Shown here: positions 56,043 through 64,000 of the stretch, in pieces | Layout: every line of letters starts with the position of its first letter | Position numbering within the stretch: the first letter of the stretch is position 1 | Assembly (NCBI GenBank): GCA_903829815.1 | Contig: CAIKRR010000029.1 | Coordinates: 124,001-188,000 of the forward strand | Length of the DNA: 64,000 nucleotides | DNA from: an uncultured Pseudomonadota bacterium | Lineage (GTDB): Bacteria; Pseudomonadota; Gammaproteobacteria; Burkholderiales; SG8-39 | Direction of reading: 5' to 3' | Notes under the pieces: generated by a model | What the model was told of the DNA's origin: nothing | The model's input: only the letters and a program-made list of their open reading frames with translations | The model's database searches: none | Translations under genes and position numbers: made by a program

Positions 56043-57218
56043 ATGCTCATCGACTTTTTCCTCACGCTGCGCCGGCACCGTTTGCCGGTGTCACTGAAAG
56101 AACACCTGATGCTGATCGAGGCGATTCGGGACGGCATCATCGGACCCGATATCGATGCGTTTTATCTGCTTGCGCGCGCTGCCCTGATCAAGGATGAGTC
56201 GCTCTACGATCGCTACGATCTGGCTTTCGCCGAGTATTTCAAGGGGGTGCAGGCACTCACCGGCCTCACCGCCGACATTCCGCTCGAGTGGCTGCGCCGG
56301 CAGGCCGAACTCGAACTGACCCCCGAGGAGCGCGCGCAGATCGAGGCCATGGGTGGTTGGGAAAAGCTCATGGAAACCCTGCGCAAGCGGCTCGAGGAAC
56401 AGCACGAGCGCCATCAAGGCGGCAACCGGATGATAGGCACTGCCGGGACCTCCCCGTTTGGTGCGTTCGGGTTCAACCCCGAAGGCGTGCGCATCGGTCA
56501 GGATGCATCGCGCCATCGGCGTGCGGTCAAGGTCTGGGATCAACGCGAATTCCGCAACCTCGACGGCACCGCAGAACTGGGCACTCGCAACATCAAGGTG
56601 GCGCTCCGGCGCTTGCGCCGTTTCGCTCGCGAGGGTGCTGCCGACGAACTGGACCTTGAACACACCATCAGCGGCACCGCGCGAAATGCAGGCCTGCTCG
56701 ACATCCAGATGCGCCCGGAACGGCGCAACGCCATCAAGGTGCTGCTCTTTCTGGACATCGGCGGCTCGATGGATGACCACATCCGGCTGTGCGAAGAACT
56801 TTTTTCGGCAGCCCGCAGCGAGTTCAAACGTCTGGAGCACTTCTACTTCCACAACTGCCTCTACGAGCATGTCTGGAAGGACAACCGGCGGCGCCTCTCG
56901 GAGCGCACCCGCACGGTCGACGTGCTCAACAAGTACGGACATGATCACAAGGTGATCTTCATCGGAGACGCAACGATGAGCCCCTACGAGATCCTGCAAC
57001 CGGGCGGCTCGCTCGAGTACGCCAATGAAGAACCCGGTGCAGCCTGGCTCAAGCGGGTTCTGGACACCTGGCCTCGAACGGTCTGGTTGAACCCGGAACC
57101 CGAGGAGCTCTGGGGCTATCGTCAGTCGGTTGCCATCATCCGCGACCTGTTCAAGGGTCGAATGTTCCCGACCACGCTGCAGGGGCTGGAACAGGCCATG
57201 AAAGTGCTATCGCGATAG
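56043..57218 (+). CDS. VWA-domain protein (CoxE-like)
   Basis: This 391-residue cytoplasmic protein has a helical N-terminal region (about 1-200, including HRLPVSLKEHLMLIEAI) and a C-terminal von Willebrand A domain. The metal site reads DIGGSMD, so the first serine of the usual DxSxS site is a glycine. Lys/Arg-rich linker segments sit between. It is 28 bp after the MoxR gene. Its own stop overlaps the convergent GGDEF-EAL gene by 12 bp. It probably acts with the MoxR ATPase. Confidence 0.9.
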   Translation: MLIDFFLTLRRHRLPVSLKEHLMLIEAIRDGIIGPDIDAFYLLARAALIKDESLYDRYDLAFAEYFKGVQALTGLTADIPLEWLRRQAELELTPEERAQIEAMGGWEKLMETLRKRLEEQHERHQGGNRMIGTAGTSPFGAFGFNPEGVRIGQDASRHRRAVKVWDQREFRNLDGTAELGTRNIKVALRRLRRFAREGAADELDLEHTISGTARNAGLLDIQMRPERRNAIKVLLFLDIGGSMDDHIRLCEELFSAARSEFKRLEHFYFHNCLYEHVWKDNRRRLSERTRTVDVLNKYGHDHKVIFIGDATMSPYEILQPGGSLEYANEEPGAAWLKRVLDTWPRTVWLNPEPEELWGYRQSVAIIRDLFKGRMFPTTLQGLEQAMKVLSR

Positions 57219-58958
57219 AAATCCATCGCCCGCACGGCGCGCCGGAAACGGCACCACCGTGCGGGTGCGATCGAAGCGCGCCTCGATCTGGGCAGCTGGC
57301 AGCGGCATTGCCAGAAGCGCCCCCGACCAGGCATCGACACCCAGACCGCGCAGCAGGTCGAGCTCCGCGCTCGTGCTCACACCATCGACAGCAACCCGCA
57401 GACCAATCGCACGGGCAAACTCGATGCTCGCCCGAAGCATCACCCGCCCGGCCAGATCCTCACGGGCTGAACTCAACCATTCGGGGCCCAGCCTCACGCC
57501 GGTGAGCGGGAGTTGCCGAAGGTACCGACCGGTCGAGTATCCGCAGCCAAAGTCGGTGACGACCACCGAACAGCCCTGCTCCCGCAAGCCGCTCACGATC
57601 TGACGACTCCGATCCAGATCGGTTACCAGCACCGACTCGCCGATCGCAAACTCGACATGGCGTGGTTCGATCGCATGGCGTACCAACGCGGTGCGCACCG
57701 TATCGACAAAGGCCAGCTCGAACTGACGCGCGGCGAGGTCGAGGCAGACCGGCACTCCGAAGCGCGACTGATCGGCCCAGGTCCGAATCTGGCCAAAGGC
57801 TGCGTTGATCATCCACTGATCGATGAGTCTGCCCAGACCGATCTGGTCGGCCACATCCATGAATTCGGCCGGAGCCACTGAATGAGCCCCGACGCGATTC
57901 CAGGTCAGGGACGCGCGCAAGCCGCCCAGTGCATCTGAGGGCAGGTCCCATGCCGGTTCATACAAGGAGACAAACTCGCTGCGCAAGGCCGAACGTCGCA
58001 GGTCACTCTCCAGACGCGATCGAACCAGCGCCCGTTCATTGGTCTCGGCAGAAAAGAATTGCCAGGTGCGACGGCCCTGCGCCTTGGCTGCATACATGGC
58101 CGAATCGGCATTGCGCAGCAGCGCCTGTGCGTCGGCTGCATCGCCCGGAAACAGACTGATGCCGATGCTCGCATTGGCCGTGACACGATGGCCCTCGAGC
58201 ACGAACGGCGGTGCGAGGGCCTGCAGAATCTTGCCAGCGACGTGTCCAGCATCAACCGACGCACGCAATCCGTTGAGCAGCACCACGAACTCGTCGCCGC
58301 CGATGCGGGCCAGCGTATCCTGCCGTCGTACCATTTGGCTGAGCCGGTGAGATGCCTCGCGCAGCAGGATGTCGCCAACCGCATGACCCAGCGTATCGTT
58401 GATGCGCTTGAAATGATCGAAGTCGATGAATAGAACCGCCACCTGACGGCCTTCGCGTGCTGCCGTGGCGAGGGCGGTGTGGAGCCGATCATCGAGCAGG
58501 AGTCGATTGGGGAGGCCGGTGAGCGCATCGTGCATCGCTCGCTGCCGGCTCGAGTCCTCGACGCGCTTGCGTTCCGTGATGTCGAGCAGATGGACCACTT
58601 CGTGGCGCCGGCCATCGAGGAGGCATTCGGCCGAAGTACGAAGCACGTCACGCCCCTCGCCGTTGGCTGCAACCACGCGCCAATTGTCCTGACTGCCAGC
58701 GGGCGACCCGACCCGATCTGCCGCGGCGTCGGGGGAATCTTCGGCCGTATGGGTGGGCGTCGTGCGCCACAGCCCCAGTTCACCGGGCGTGCAACCGATT
58801 GCCGTCGCTGCCGGATGCCCGAAGTAGCGGACCCACGCGGGGTTGACGGCAACCAGCCGACCCGAATGCAGATCGACGACATGAATCGGACATGGCGCGG
58901 CCTCGAATGCAACCGCACCCAGCCTGCTCAGGTCGTGCATTGTGTTGCCCAGTTCCAC
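57207..58958 (-). CDS. PAS-GGDEF-EAL protein with degenerate EAL domain
   Basis: This 583-residue protein has an N-terminal PAS-like domain (about 12-130), a GGDEF domain (about 140-300) with intact GGDEF at 220-224 and an allosteric RxxD site at 211-214, and a C-terminal EAL-fold region (about 325-575). The EAL active-site motifs are broken: EAL is replaced by GGL-type text, the DDFG pair reads TDFG, the lysine position reads LGPEWL, and EGVET reads DGVST. I infer diguanylate cyclase activity with a non-catalytic EAL region. Start is GTG at 58958 (ATG at 58940 is possible). There is no membrane segment. Confidence 0.9.
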   Translation of the reverse strand: MELGNTMHDLSRLGAVAFEAAPCPIHVVDLHSGRLVAVNPAWVRYFGHPAATAIGCTPGELGLWRTTPTHTAEDSPDAAADRVGSPAGSQDNWRVVAANGEGRDVLRTSAECLLDGRRHEVVHLLDITERKRVEDSSRQRAMHDALTGLPNRLLLDDRLHTALATAAREGRQVAVLFIDFDHFKRINDTLGHAVGDILLREASHRLSQMVRRQDTLARIGGDEFVVLLNGLRASVDAGHVAGKILQALAPPFVLEGHRVTANASIGISLFPGDAADAQALLRNADSAMYAAKAQGRRTWQFFSAETNERALVRSRLESDLRRSALRSEFVSLYEPAWDLPSDALGGLRASLTWNRVGAHSVAPAEFMDVADQIGLGRLIDQWMINAAFGQIRTWADQSRFGVPVCLDLAARQFELAFVDTVRTALVRHAIEPRHVEFAIGESVLVTDLDRSRQIVSGLREQGCSVVVTDFGCGYSTGRYLRQLPLTGVRLGPEWLSSAREDLAGRVMLRASIEFARAIGLRVAVDGVSTSAELDLLRGLGVDAWSGALLAMPLPAAQIEARFDRTRTVVPFPARRAGDGFLSR

Positions 58959-59131
58959 TGGTCACCCCCAGATGCCCGCGCCAGAAGCATTACGCATCTG
59001 GCAAGCCCGCGCAGCGACAACATACCCACACAGGGGCAGAAGTCGCCGCAAACAACCGGACAACTCGAAGTTCATCGTAGCCTGAATCAAGGCCTGGTGC
59101 GACAGGCGAGCCGCCAAGGCCTTGCACAGGA

Positions 59132-61009
59132 TCAACTGCCAGTGTTCGCCGAGTCCATGACCTGCGGTGCCACCTGCACCACCTCCTCGATCGTGGTGTC
59201 ACCGGCGGCCACCTTCATCGCACCACTCACGCGCAGGCTCTTCATGCCCTCGCGAAAGGCCTGTTCACGAATCGATGCAATGTCGGCACCGGCCGCTACG
59301 CGCTTGCGGATCTCCTCGGACATGACCATCACTTCATAGATGCCGCTGCGCCCGCGAAAGCCGGTCATGCGGCATTCGAGGCAGCCCACTGGCCGGTACA
59401 AGGAGAGCGGGGGTTGCGAGACCCAGGGACGCACCAGTTCCTGCCACGGCACCGCCGCCGGATCACGGCTATCGTAGCTTTGGGTGCTGCGACAATTGCG
59501 ACACAGGGTACGCACCAGACGCTGGGCCATCACGCCGAGGATCGTGGCATTGAGCAGATAGGGCGGCACACCCAGGTCGATCAAGCGCGTGATCGCCGAT
59601 GCCGCATCGTTGGTGTGCAGCGTCGAGAGCACCAGATGCCCGGTGAGAGCTGCCTGGATTGCCATTTCGGCTGTTTCCAGATCACGGATCTCGCCCACCA
59701 TGATGATGTCGGGGTCCTGACGCATGAGAGCGCGCACGCCTTGCGCGAACCCCAGATCGATCGCCGCGTTCACCTGCATCTGGTTGAAGGCCGGCTCGAT
59801 CATCTCGATGGGATCTTCGATCGAACAGACATTGACTGCATCCGAGGCGAGAGCCTTCAAGGTCGAATAGAGCGTCGTCGTCTTTCCCGAGCCGGTGGGC
59901 CCGGTGACGAGGACGATGCCGTGCGGGCTCGATGTCATCTGCCCCCACCGGGTCTGGTCCGATTCGGAAAAACCCAGTTCCACGAGATCCTTGACCACCA
60001 CCTCTGGATCGAAGATGCGCATCACCAGCTTTTCGCCAAACGCCGTGGGCAGTGTCGACAAACGCAACTCGACTTCGACACCGCCGGCCGTACGGGTCTT
60101 GATGCGCCCATCCTGCGGCCGCCGCTTCTCGATCACGTCCATACGGCCGAGGATCTTGATGCGACTGGTCATGGCAGCGACAACGGTGGGCGGAATCTGG
60201 TACACCTGATGCAGCACACCATCGATGCGAAATCGAACCACCCCGATCTCGCGTCGGGGCTCGATATGGATGTCGCTCGCACGCTGATCGAAGGCGTACT
60301 GCCAGAGCCAGTCGACAATGTTGACGATATGCTGATCATGGGCGTCGTACTGGCGATTGGCGGCACCCATTTCGACCAGTTGCTCGAAATTGCCCAGTCC
60401 CGAGCGCCCCTCGCCCGCTGCGGCAGCCCGCTTGACCGCATCGGCCAGCGTATAGAACTCGACGATATAGCGCTCGAGATCGAGCGGGTTGACGAACACT
60501 CGCTGGATGTCGACGCGCATGATCTGCTGAAATTCAGCTTCCCATTCGCGCACATGGGGCTGGGCCGTGGCGATGGTCACCGAGCGGGCATTGGCTTCCA
60601 GGGGCAGTATGTGAAATCGCTCGGCATACGCCGATGACATGACCTGGTTGATGTTGGAAAAGTTGATGCGTAACGGATCGATGTGGCGATAGGGCAGGCC
60701 GCAGCGCCCGGCATACCACTGCGACAGGCGATCAAGGTCGAGCGGCTCCCCAGCCGCCGATCGGGCCTTGGGAGGCGCTCGCCACTTTTCGCTGGCAATG
60801 TCGATGAGCGGATGGAGTCGCGAGCCGGCCAGGCGCCGCGAATCGACGAGGCGCCTGGCCGGCTCCGGCGCCACCATGCCGTCCTCGACGAGCGCATCGA
60901 CGACTTCCTGCAGTTCGAGCCTCCTGCCTGCCTTGACAACCGCAGCACCCACTCCCGCGGCCGTCCCGGTGCTGCGGACCGAATTCGATTCACTGGCGGA
61001 ATTCATCAT
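59132..61009 (-). CDS. GspE/PulE/PilB-type secretion ATPase
   Basis: This 625-residue protein has an N-terminal GspE_N-like region (to about 190) and a GspE ATPase core with Walker A GPTGSGKTTT, Walker B-like IIMVGEIRD and a C-terminal zinc site made of two CxxC pairs (CRNC and CLEC). It should power a type IV pilus or type II secretion machine at the inner membrane. No other secretion or pilus genes are within the window, so its partners must be elsewhere. It is upstream of the GGDEF-EAL gene on the same strand, 173 bp away, which recalls c-di-GMP control of such motors (inference). Confidence 0.92.
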   Translation of the reverse strand: MMNSASESNSVRSTGTAAGVGAAVVKAGRRLELQEVVDALVEDGMVAPEPARRLVDSRRLAGSRLHPLIDIASEKWRAPPKARSAAGEPLDLDRLSQWYAGRCGLPYRHIDPLRINFSNINQVMSSAYAERFHILPLEANARSVTIATAQPHVREWEAEFQQIMRVDIQRVFVNPLDLERYIVEFYTLADAVKRAAAAGEGRSGLGNFEQLVEMGAANRQYDAHDQHIVNIVDWLWQYAFDQRASDIHIEPRREIGVVRFRIDGVLHQVYQIPPTVVAAMTSRIKILGRMDVIEKRRPQDGRIKTRTAGGVEVELRLSTLPTAFGEKLVMRIFDPEVVVKDLVELGFSESDQTRWGQMTSSPHGIVLVTGPTGSGKTTTLYSTLKALASDAVNVCSIEDPIEMIEPAFNQMQVNAAIDLGFAQGVRALMRQDPDIIMVGEIRDLETAEMAIQAALTGHLVLSTLHTNDAASAITRLIDLGVPPYLLNATILGVMAQRLVRTLCRNCRSTQSYDSRDPAAVPWQELVRPWVSQPPLSLYRPVGCLECRMTGFRGRSGIYEVMVMSEEIRKRVAAGADIASIREQAFREGMKSLRVSGAMKVAAGDTTIEEVVQVAPQVMDSANTGS

Positions 61010-61042
61010 TCACCCCCTTGAACGGGCCGCTGGAAATGCCCT

Positions 61043-61071
61043 TTGACATTGTTCTCGCGCTTTGCCATCCT
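61043..61071 (+). promoter_or_regulatory. Putative promoter of the peroxiredoxin gene
   Basis: A perfect -35 box TTGACA (61043-61048) is followed after 17 bp by a weak -10 CATCCT (61066-61071). The predicted start is about 30 bp before the ATG at 61109. Confidence 0.45.
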
Positions 61072-61108
61072 GCGGCTCCACCCCTTCTCACTACACACGG
61101 AGTTTCCC

Positions 61109-61612
61109 ATGACGATCAAGGTTGGCGACACCCTTCCGGCCGGCACACTGACCGAGTTTATCGAAACCGAGCAAGCCGGTTGCTCGCTGGGGCCCAATAC
61201 CTTCAAGGTCGAAGACCTGGTCAAAGGCAAGAAGATCGTGATCTTCGGCCTGCCCGGCGCCTTCACCCCGACCTGCTCGGCAAAGCACGTTCCGGGCTAT
61301 GTCGAACACGGCGCGGCGCTGCGTGCCAAGGGTGTCGATGAGGTCTGGTGCATTTCCGTGAATGACGCCTTCGTGATGGGCGCCTGGGGCAAGGATCAGA
61401 AAGCCGCCGGCAAGGTTCGCATGATGGCTGATGGCAGCGCAGCGTACACCCTGTCGCTTGGCCTCGAACTGGACCTGATCGCGCGCGGCATGGGCATGCG
61501 CTCCAACCGCTATGCCATGATCGTCGACAACGGTGTCGTGAAGCACCTGGGCGTCGAAGGTCCCGGCAAGTTCGAGGTCTCGAGCGCTGAAGCGATCCTC
61601 GCAGCACTCTGA
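61109..61612 (+). CDS. Peroxiredoxin (Prx5 family)
   Basis: This 167-residue protein reduces peroxides with a thiol donor. The peroxidatic C56 is in GAFTPTCS (P-x3-T-x2-C), and GMGMRSNRYAMIVD is the usual Prx5 C-terminal phrase. C25 is a possible resolving cysteine. It has no fused glutaredoxin domain. GGAG lies 7 bp before the ATG. It is divergent from the PilB-like gene and followed by hairpins. Confidence 0.95.
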   Translation: MTIKVGDTLPAGTLTEFIETEQAGCSLGPNTFKVEDLVKGKKIVIFGLPGAFTPTCSAKHVPGYVEHGAALRAKGVDEVWCISVNDAFVMGAWGKDQKAAGKVRMMADGSAAYTLSLGLELDLIARGMGMRSNRYAMIVDNGVVKHLGVEGPGKFEVSSAEAILAAL

Positions 61613-61650
61613 TCGAACGCAAGCAGGCGGACACCTGCTGAACGGGTAGC

Positions 61651-61674
61651 CGGGGTGGCCTCAAGGTCACCCCG
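61651..61674. terminator. Strong hairpin between convergent genes
   Basis: A 10-bp stem (one G-U pair) closes the tetraloop TCAA. It overlaps the last eight bases of the deacetylase gene and lies 38 bases after the peroxiredoxin stop. A second, 6-bp hairpin (AGCAGG/CCTGCT) is at 61622-61639. There is no T-run. Confidence 0.5.
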
Positions 61675-62578
61675 CGCCCACCCCAGCGTGGCAGTACCAG
61701 GCTGCGGTCTCCAGCGTGTGGAAGTGGATCGCGACCGTGTCCTCGATCGCCCGCGCGTAACCGCCGGCCATCACGACGGCAACCGGCAGTCTCTTCGCAG
61801 CGCACGCATCGAACACCAGGCGGTCGCGCGCGAGCAAGCCCTGCAGACTCAGCGAAAGACGTCCCAACCGGTCACCCTCGTAGGCATCGGCACCGGCCAC
61901 GTAGAGCACCAACTCTGCGTCGGCTTCGCGCAAGGCGCATGTCAGGCCATCGGCCAGCGCCCCCAGGTACTGGGCATCTCCCGTGCCATCAGCCAACCCG
62001 ATATCGAGAGAACTGCGCGCCTTGCGAAACGGGTAGTTGCGCTCGCCATGGATCGAGAAGGTGTAGACACTCGGATCATCGGCAAAGATGCTGGCCGTGC
62101 CATTGCCCTGATGGACATCGCAGTCGATGACGAGCACGCGCTCGACCTTGCCCTCGGCCTGCATGGCTCGCGCCGCGATTGCCACATCGTTGAAGACGCA
62201 GAAACCCTCGCCATGGTCGGCGAAGGCATGGTGCGTCCCCCCTGCCAGGTTCGCTGCCGTTCCCTCTACCAACGCAACCCGCGCGGCTGCCACAGTAGCG
62301 CCGCTCGAACGCAACGAACGCACCACCATTTCTTCAGACCACGGGAATCCGATCAACCGCTCTTCGGCTTCGGTCAGGCGGCCGGCACACACGCGTTCGA
62401 ACCAATCGGCCGAATGAACGCGAAGAATCTCGGTCTCGGTCGCAGCCGGCGGCACGTGCGCGCGTACCGCCAGGTCGCTGGCAAGTACGCGTTCGCGCAG
62501 CAGCGCGTACTTGGACATCGGAAAGCGGTGCCCGGGCGGCAGCGGCAGCACGAAGTGATCCGAGTAGAAGATCTGCAT
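61667..62578 (-). CDS. Histone deacetylase family protein
   Basis: This 303-residue protein belongs to the class of bacterial HDAC-like zinc amidohydrolases. GGTHHAFADHGEGFCVFND holds the catalytic histidine pair and the glycine-rich loop, and DCDVHQGNG holds zinc ligands; VYVAGADAYEGDRLG-type text carries the second aspartate. In bacteria these enzymes deacetylate polyamines, acetoin-type or other small amides as well as lysine. The start is the ATG at 62578, and the htpG stop is only 43 bp upstream. Confidence 0.92.
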   Translation of the reverse strand: MQIFYSDHFVLPLPPGHRFPMSKYALLRERVLASDLAVRAHVPPAATETEILRVHSADWFERVCAGRLTEAEERLIGFPWSEEMVVRSLRSSGATVAAARVALVEGTAANLAGGTHHAFADHGEGFCVFNDVAIAARAMQAEGKVERVLVIDCDVHQGNGTASIFADDPSVYTFSIHGERNYPFRKARSSLDIGLADGTGDAQYLGALADGLTCALREADAELVLYVAGADAYEGDRLGRLSLSLQGLLARDRLVFDACAAKRLPVAVVMAGGYARAIEDTVAIHFHTLETAAWYCHAGVGAG

Positions 62579-62621
62579 CGCGCTGCCGCCCTGCCCGTCT
62601 GACCGTTCAACCACCAACCGC

Positions 62622-64000
<1,379 letters not shown>

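Overview
The window is about 64 kb of dense, GC-rich bacterial chromosome. It holds 62 protein genes that I can support (two of them cut by the window edges) and one tRNA gene. I see no rRNA, CRISPR array, insertion sequence or prophage. Several things point to a betaproteobacterium, most likely Burkholderiales: a Bug-type tripartite tricarboxylate receptor, the small DUF3460 and DUF1841 proteins, a short RsxB with nth nearby, a dapA-bamC-MBL operon, Bpt next to Aat, and a TRAP locus. The genus cannot be fixed from the sequence alone.

Layout. 1-2.4 kb: a Gld-type ABC exporter operon (ATPase, ABC-2 permease, GldG-like auxiliary protein), minus strand, running off the left edge. 2.5-7.3 kb: FdxA ferredoxin, a 1188-residue multidomain flavo-iron-sulfur oxidoreductase and an SDR, plus strand and tightly packed. 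7.3-12.2 kb: DUF3460, a universal stress protein, then a minus-strand group with a Bug receptor, two alpha/beta hydrolases and an MFS carrier. 12.2-16.7 kb: an Att-like cassette (ATPase, large FtsX-type permease, AttH/CrtC-like lipocalin protein). 16.9-19.7 kb: an orphan exported protein, an HMG-CoA-lyase-like enzyme and an M14 carboxypeptidase. 19.8-26.0 kb: housekeeping genes msrB, yciB, bolA, a PpiC foldase and convergent purL. 26.0-29.7 kb: a fused hydantoinase/5-oxoprolinase. 29.9-35.8 kb: an EamA carrier, a DUF2848 protein, an L-2-hydroxyglutarate-oxidase-like flavoenzyme and a complete TRAP transporter; a 9-copy heptanucleotide repeat lies just before the TRAP receptor gene. 35.8-42.4 kb: nnr, an SbmA/YddA-type ABC protein, an FMN glutamate-synthase-like protein, slyD and a ribosomal-oxygenase cupin. 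42.5-47.6 kb: a small lipoprotein, then the dapA-bamC-MBL operon, a methyltransferase and a FAH-family hydrolase.

47.7-50.2 kb: a WecE-like sugar aminotransferase, a putative glycosyltransferase and tRNA-Arg(CCU). 50.3-54.1 kb: Nudix hydrolase, RsxB, Bpt, Aat, Nth and DUF1841. 54.2-57.2 kb: two small c-type cytochromes divergent from a MoxR-CoxE-like pair. 57.2-61.0 kb: a PAS-GGDEF-EAL protein whose EAL domain is degenerate, and a solitary GspE/PilB-type ATPase. 61.1-64.0 kb: a peroxiredoxin, a histone-deacetylase-like protein and htpG (5' end outside the window).

Most of the DNA is ordinary core genome. The parts that deserve a closer look are the FdxA-linked giant oxidoreductase, the TRAP locus with its 7-bp repeat tract, the Att-like cassette next to an orphan exported protein, and the degenerate EAL protein. 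All functional calls come from reading motifs and overall protein form; no database search was run.
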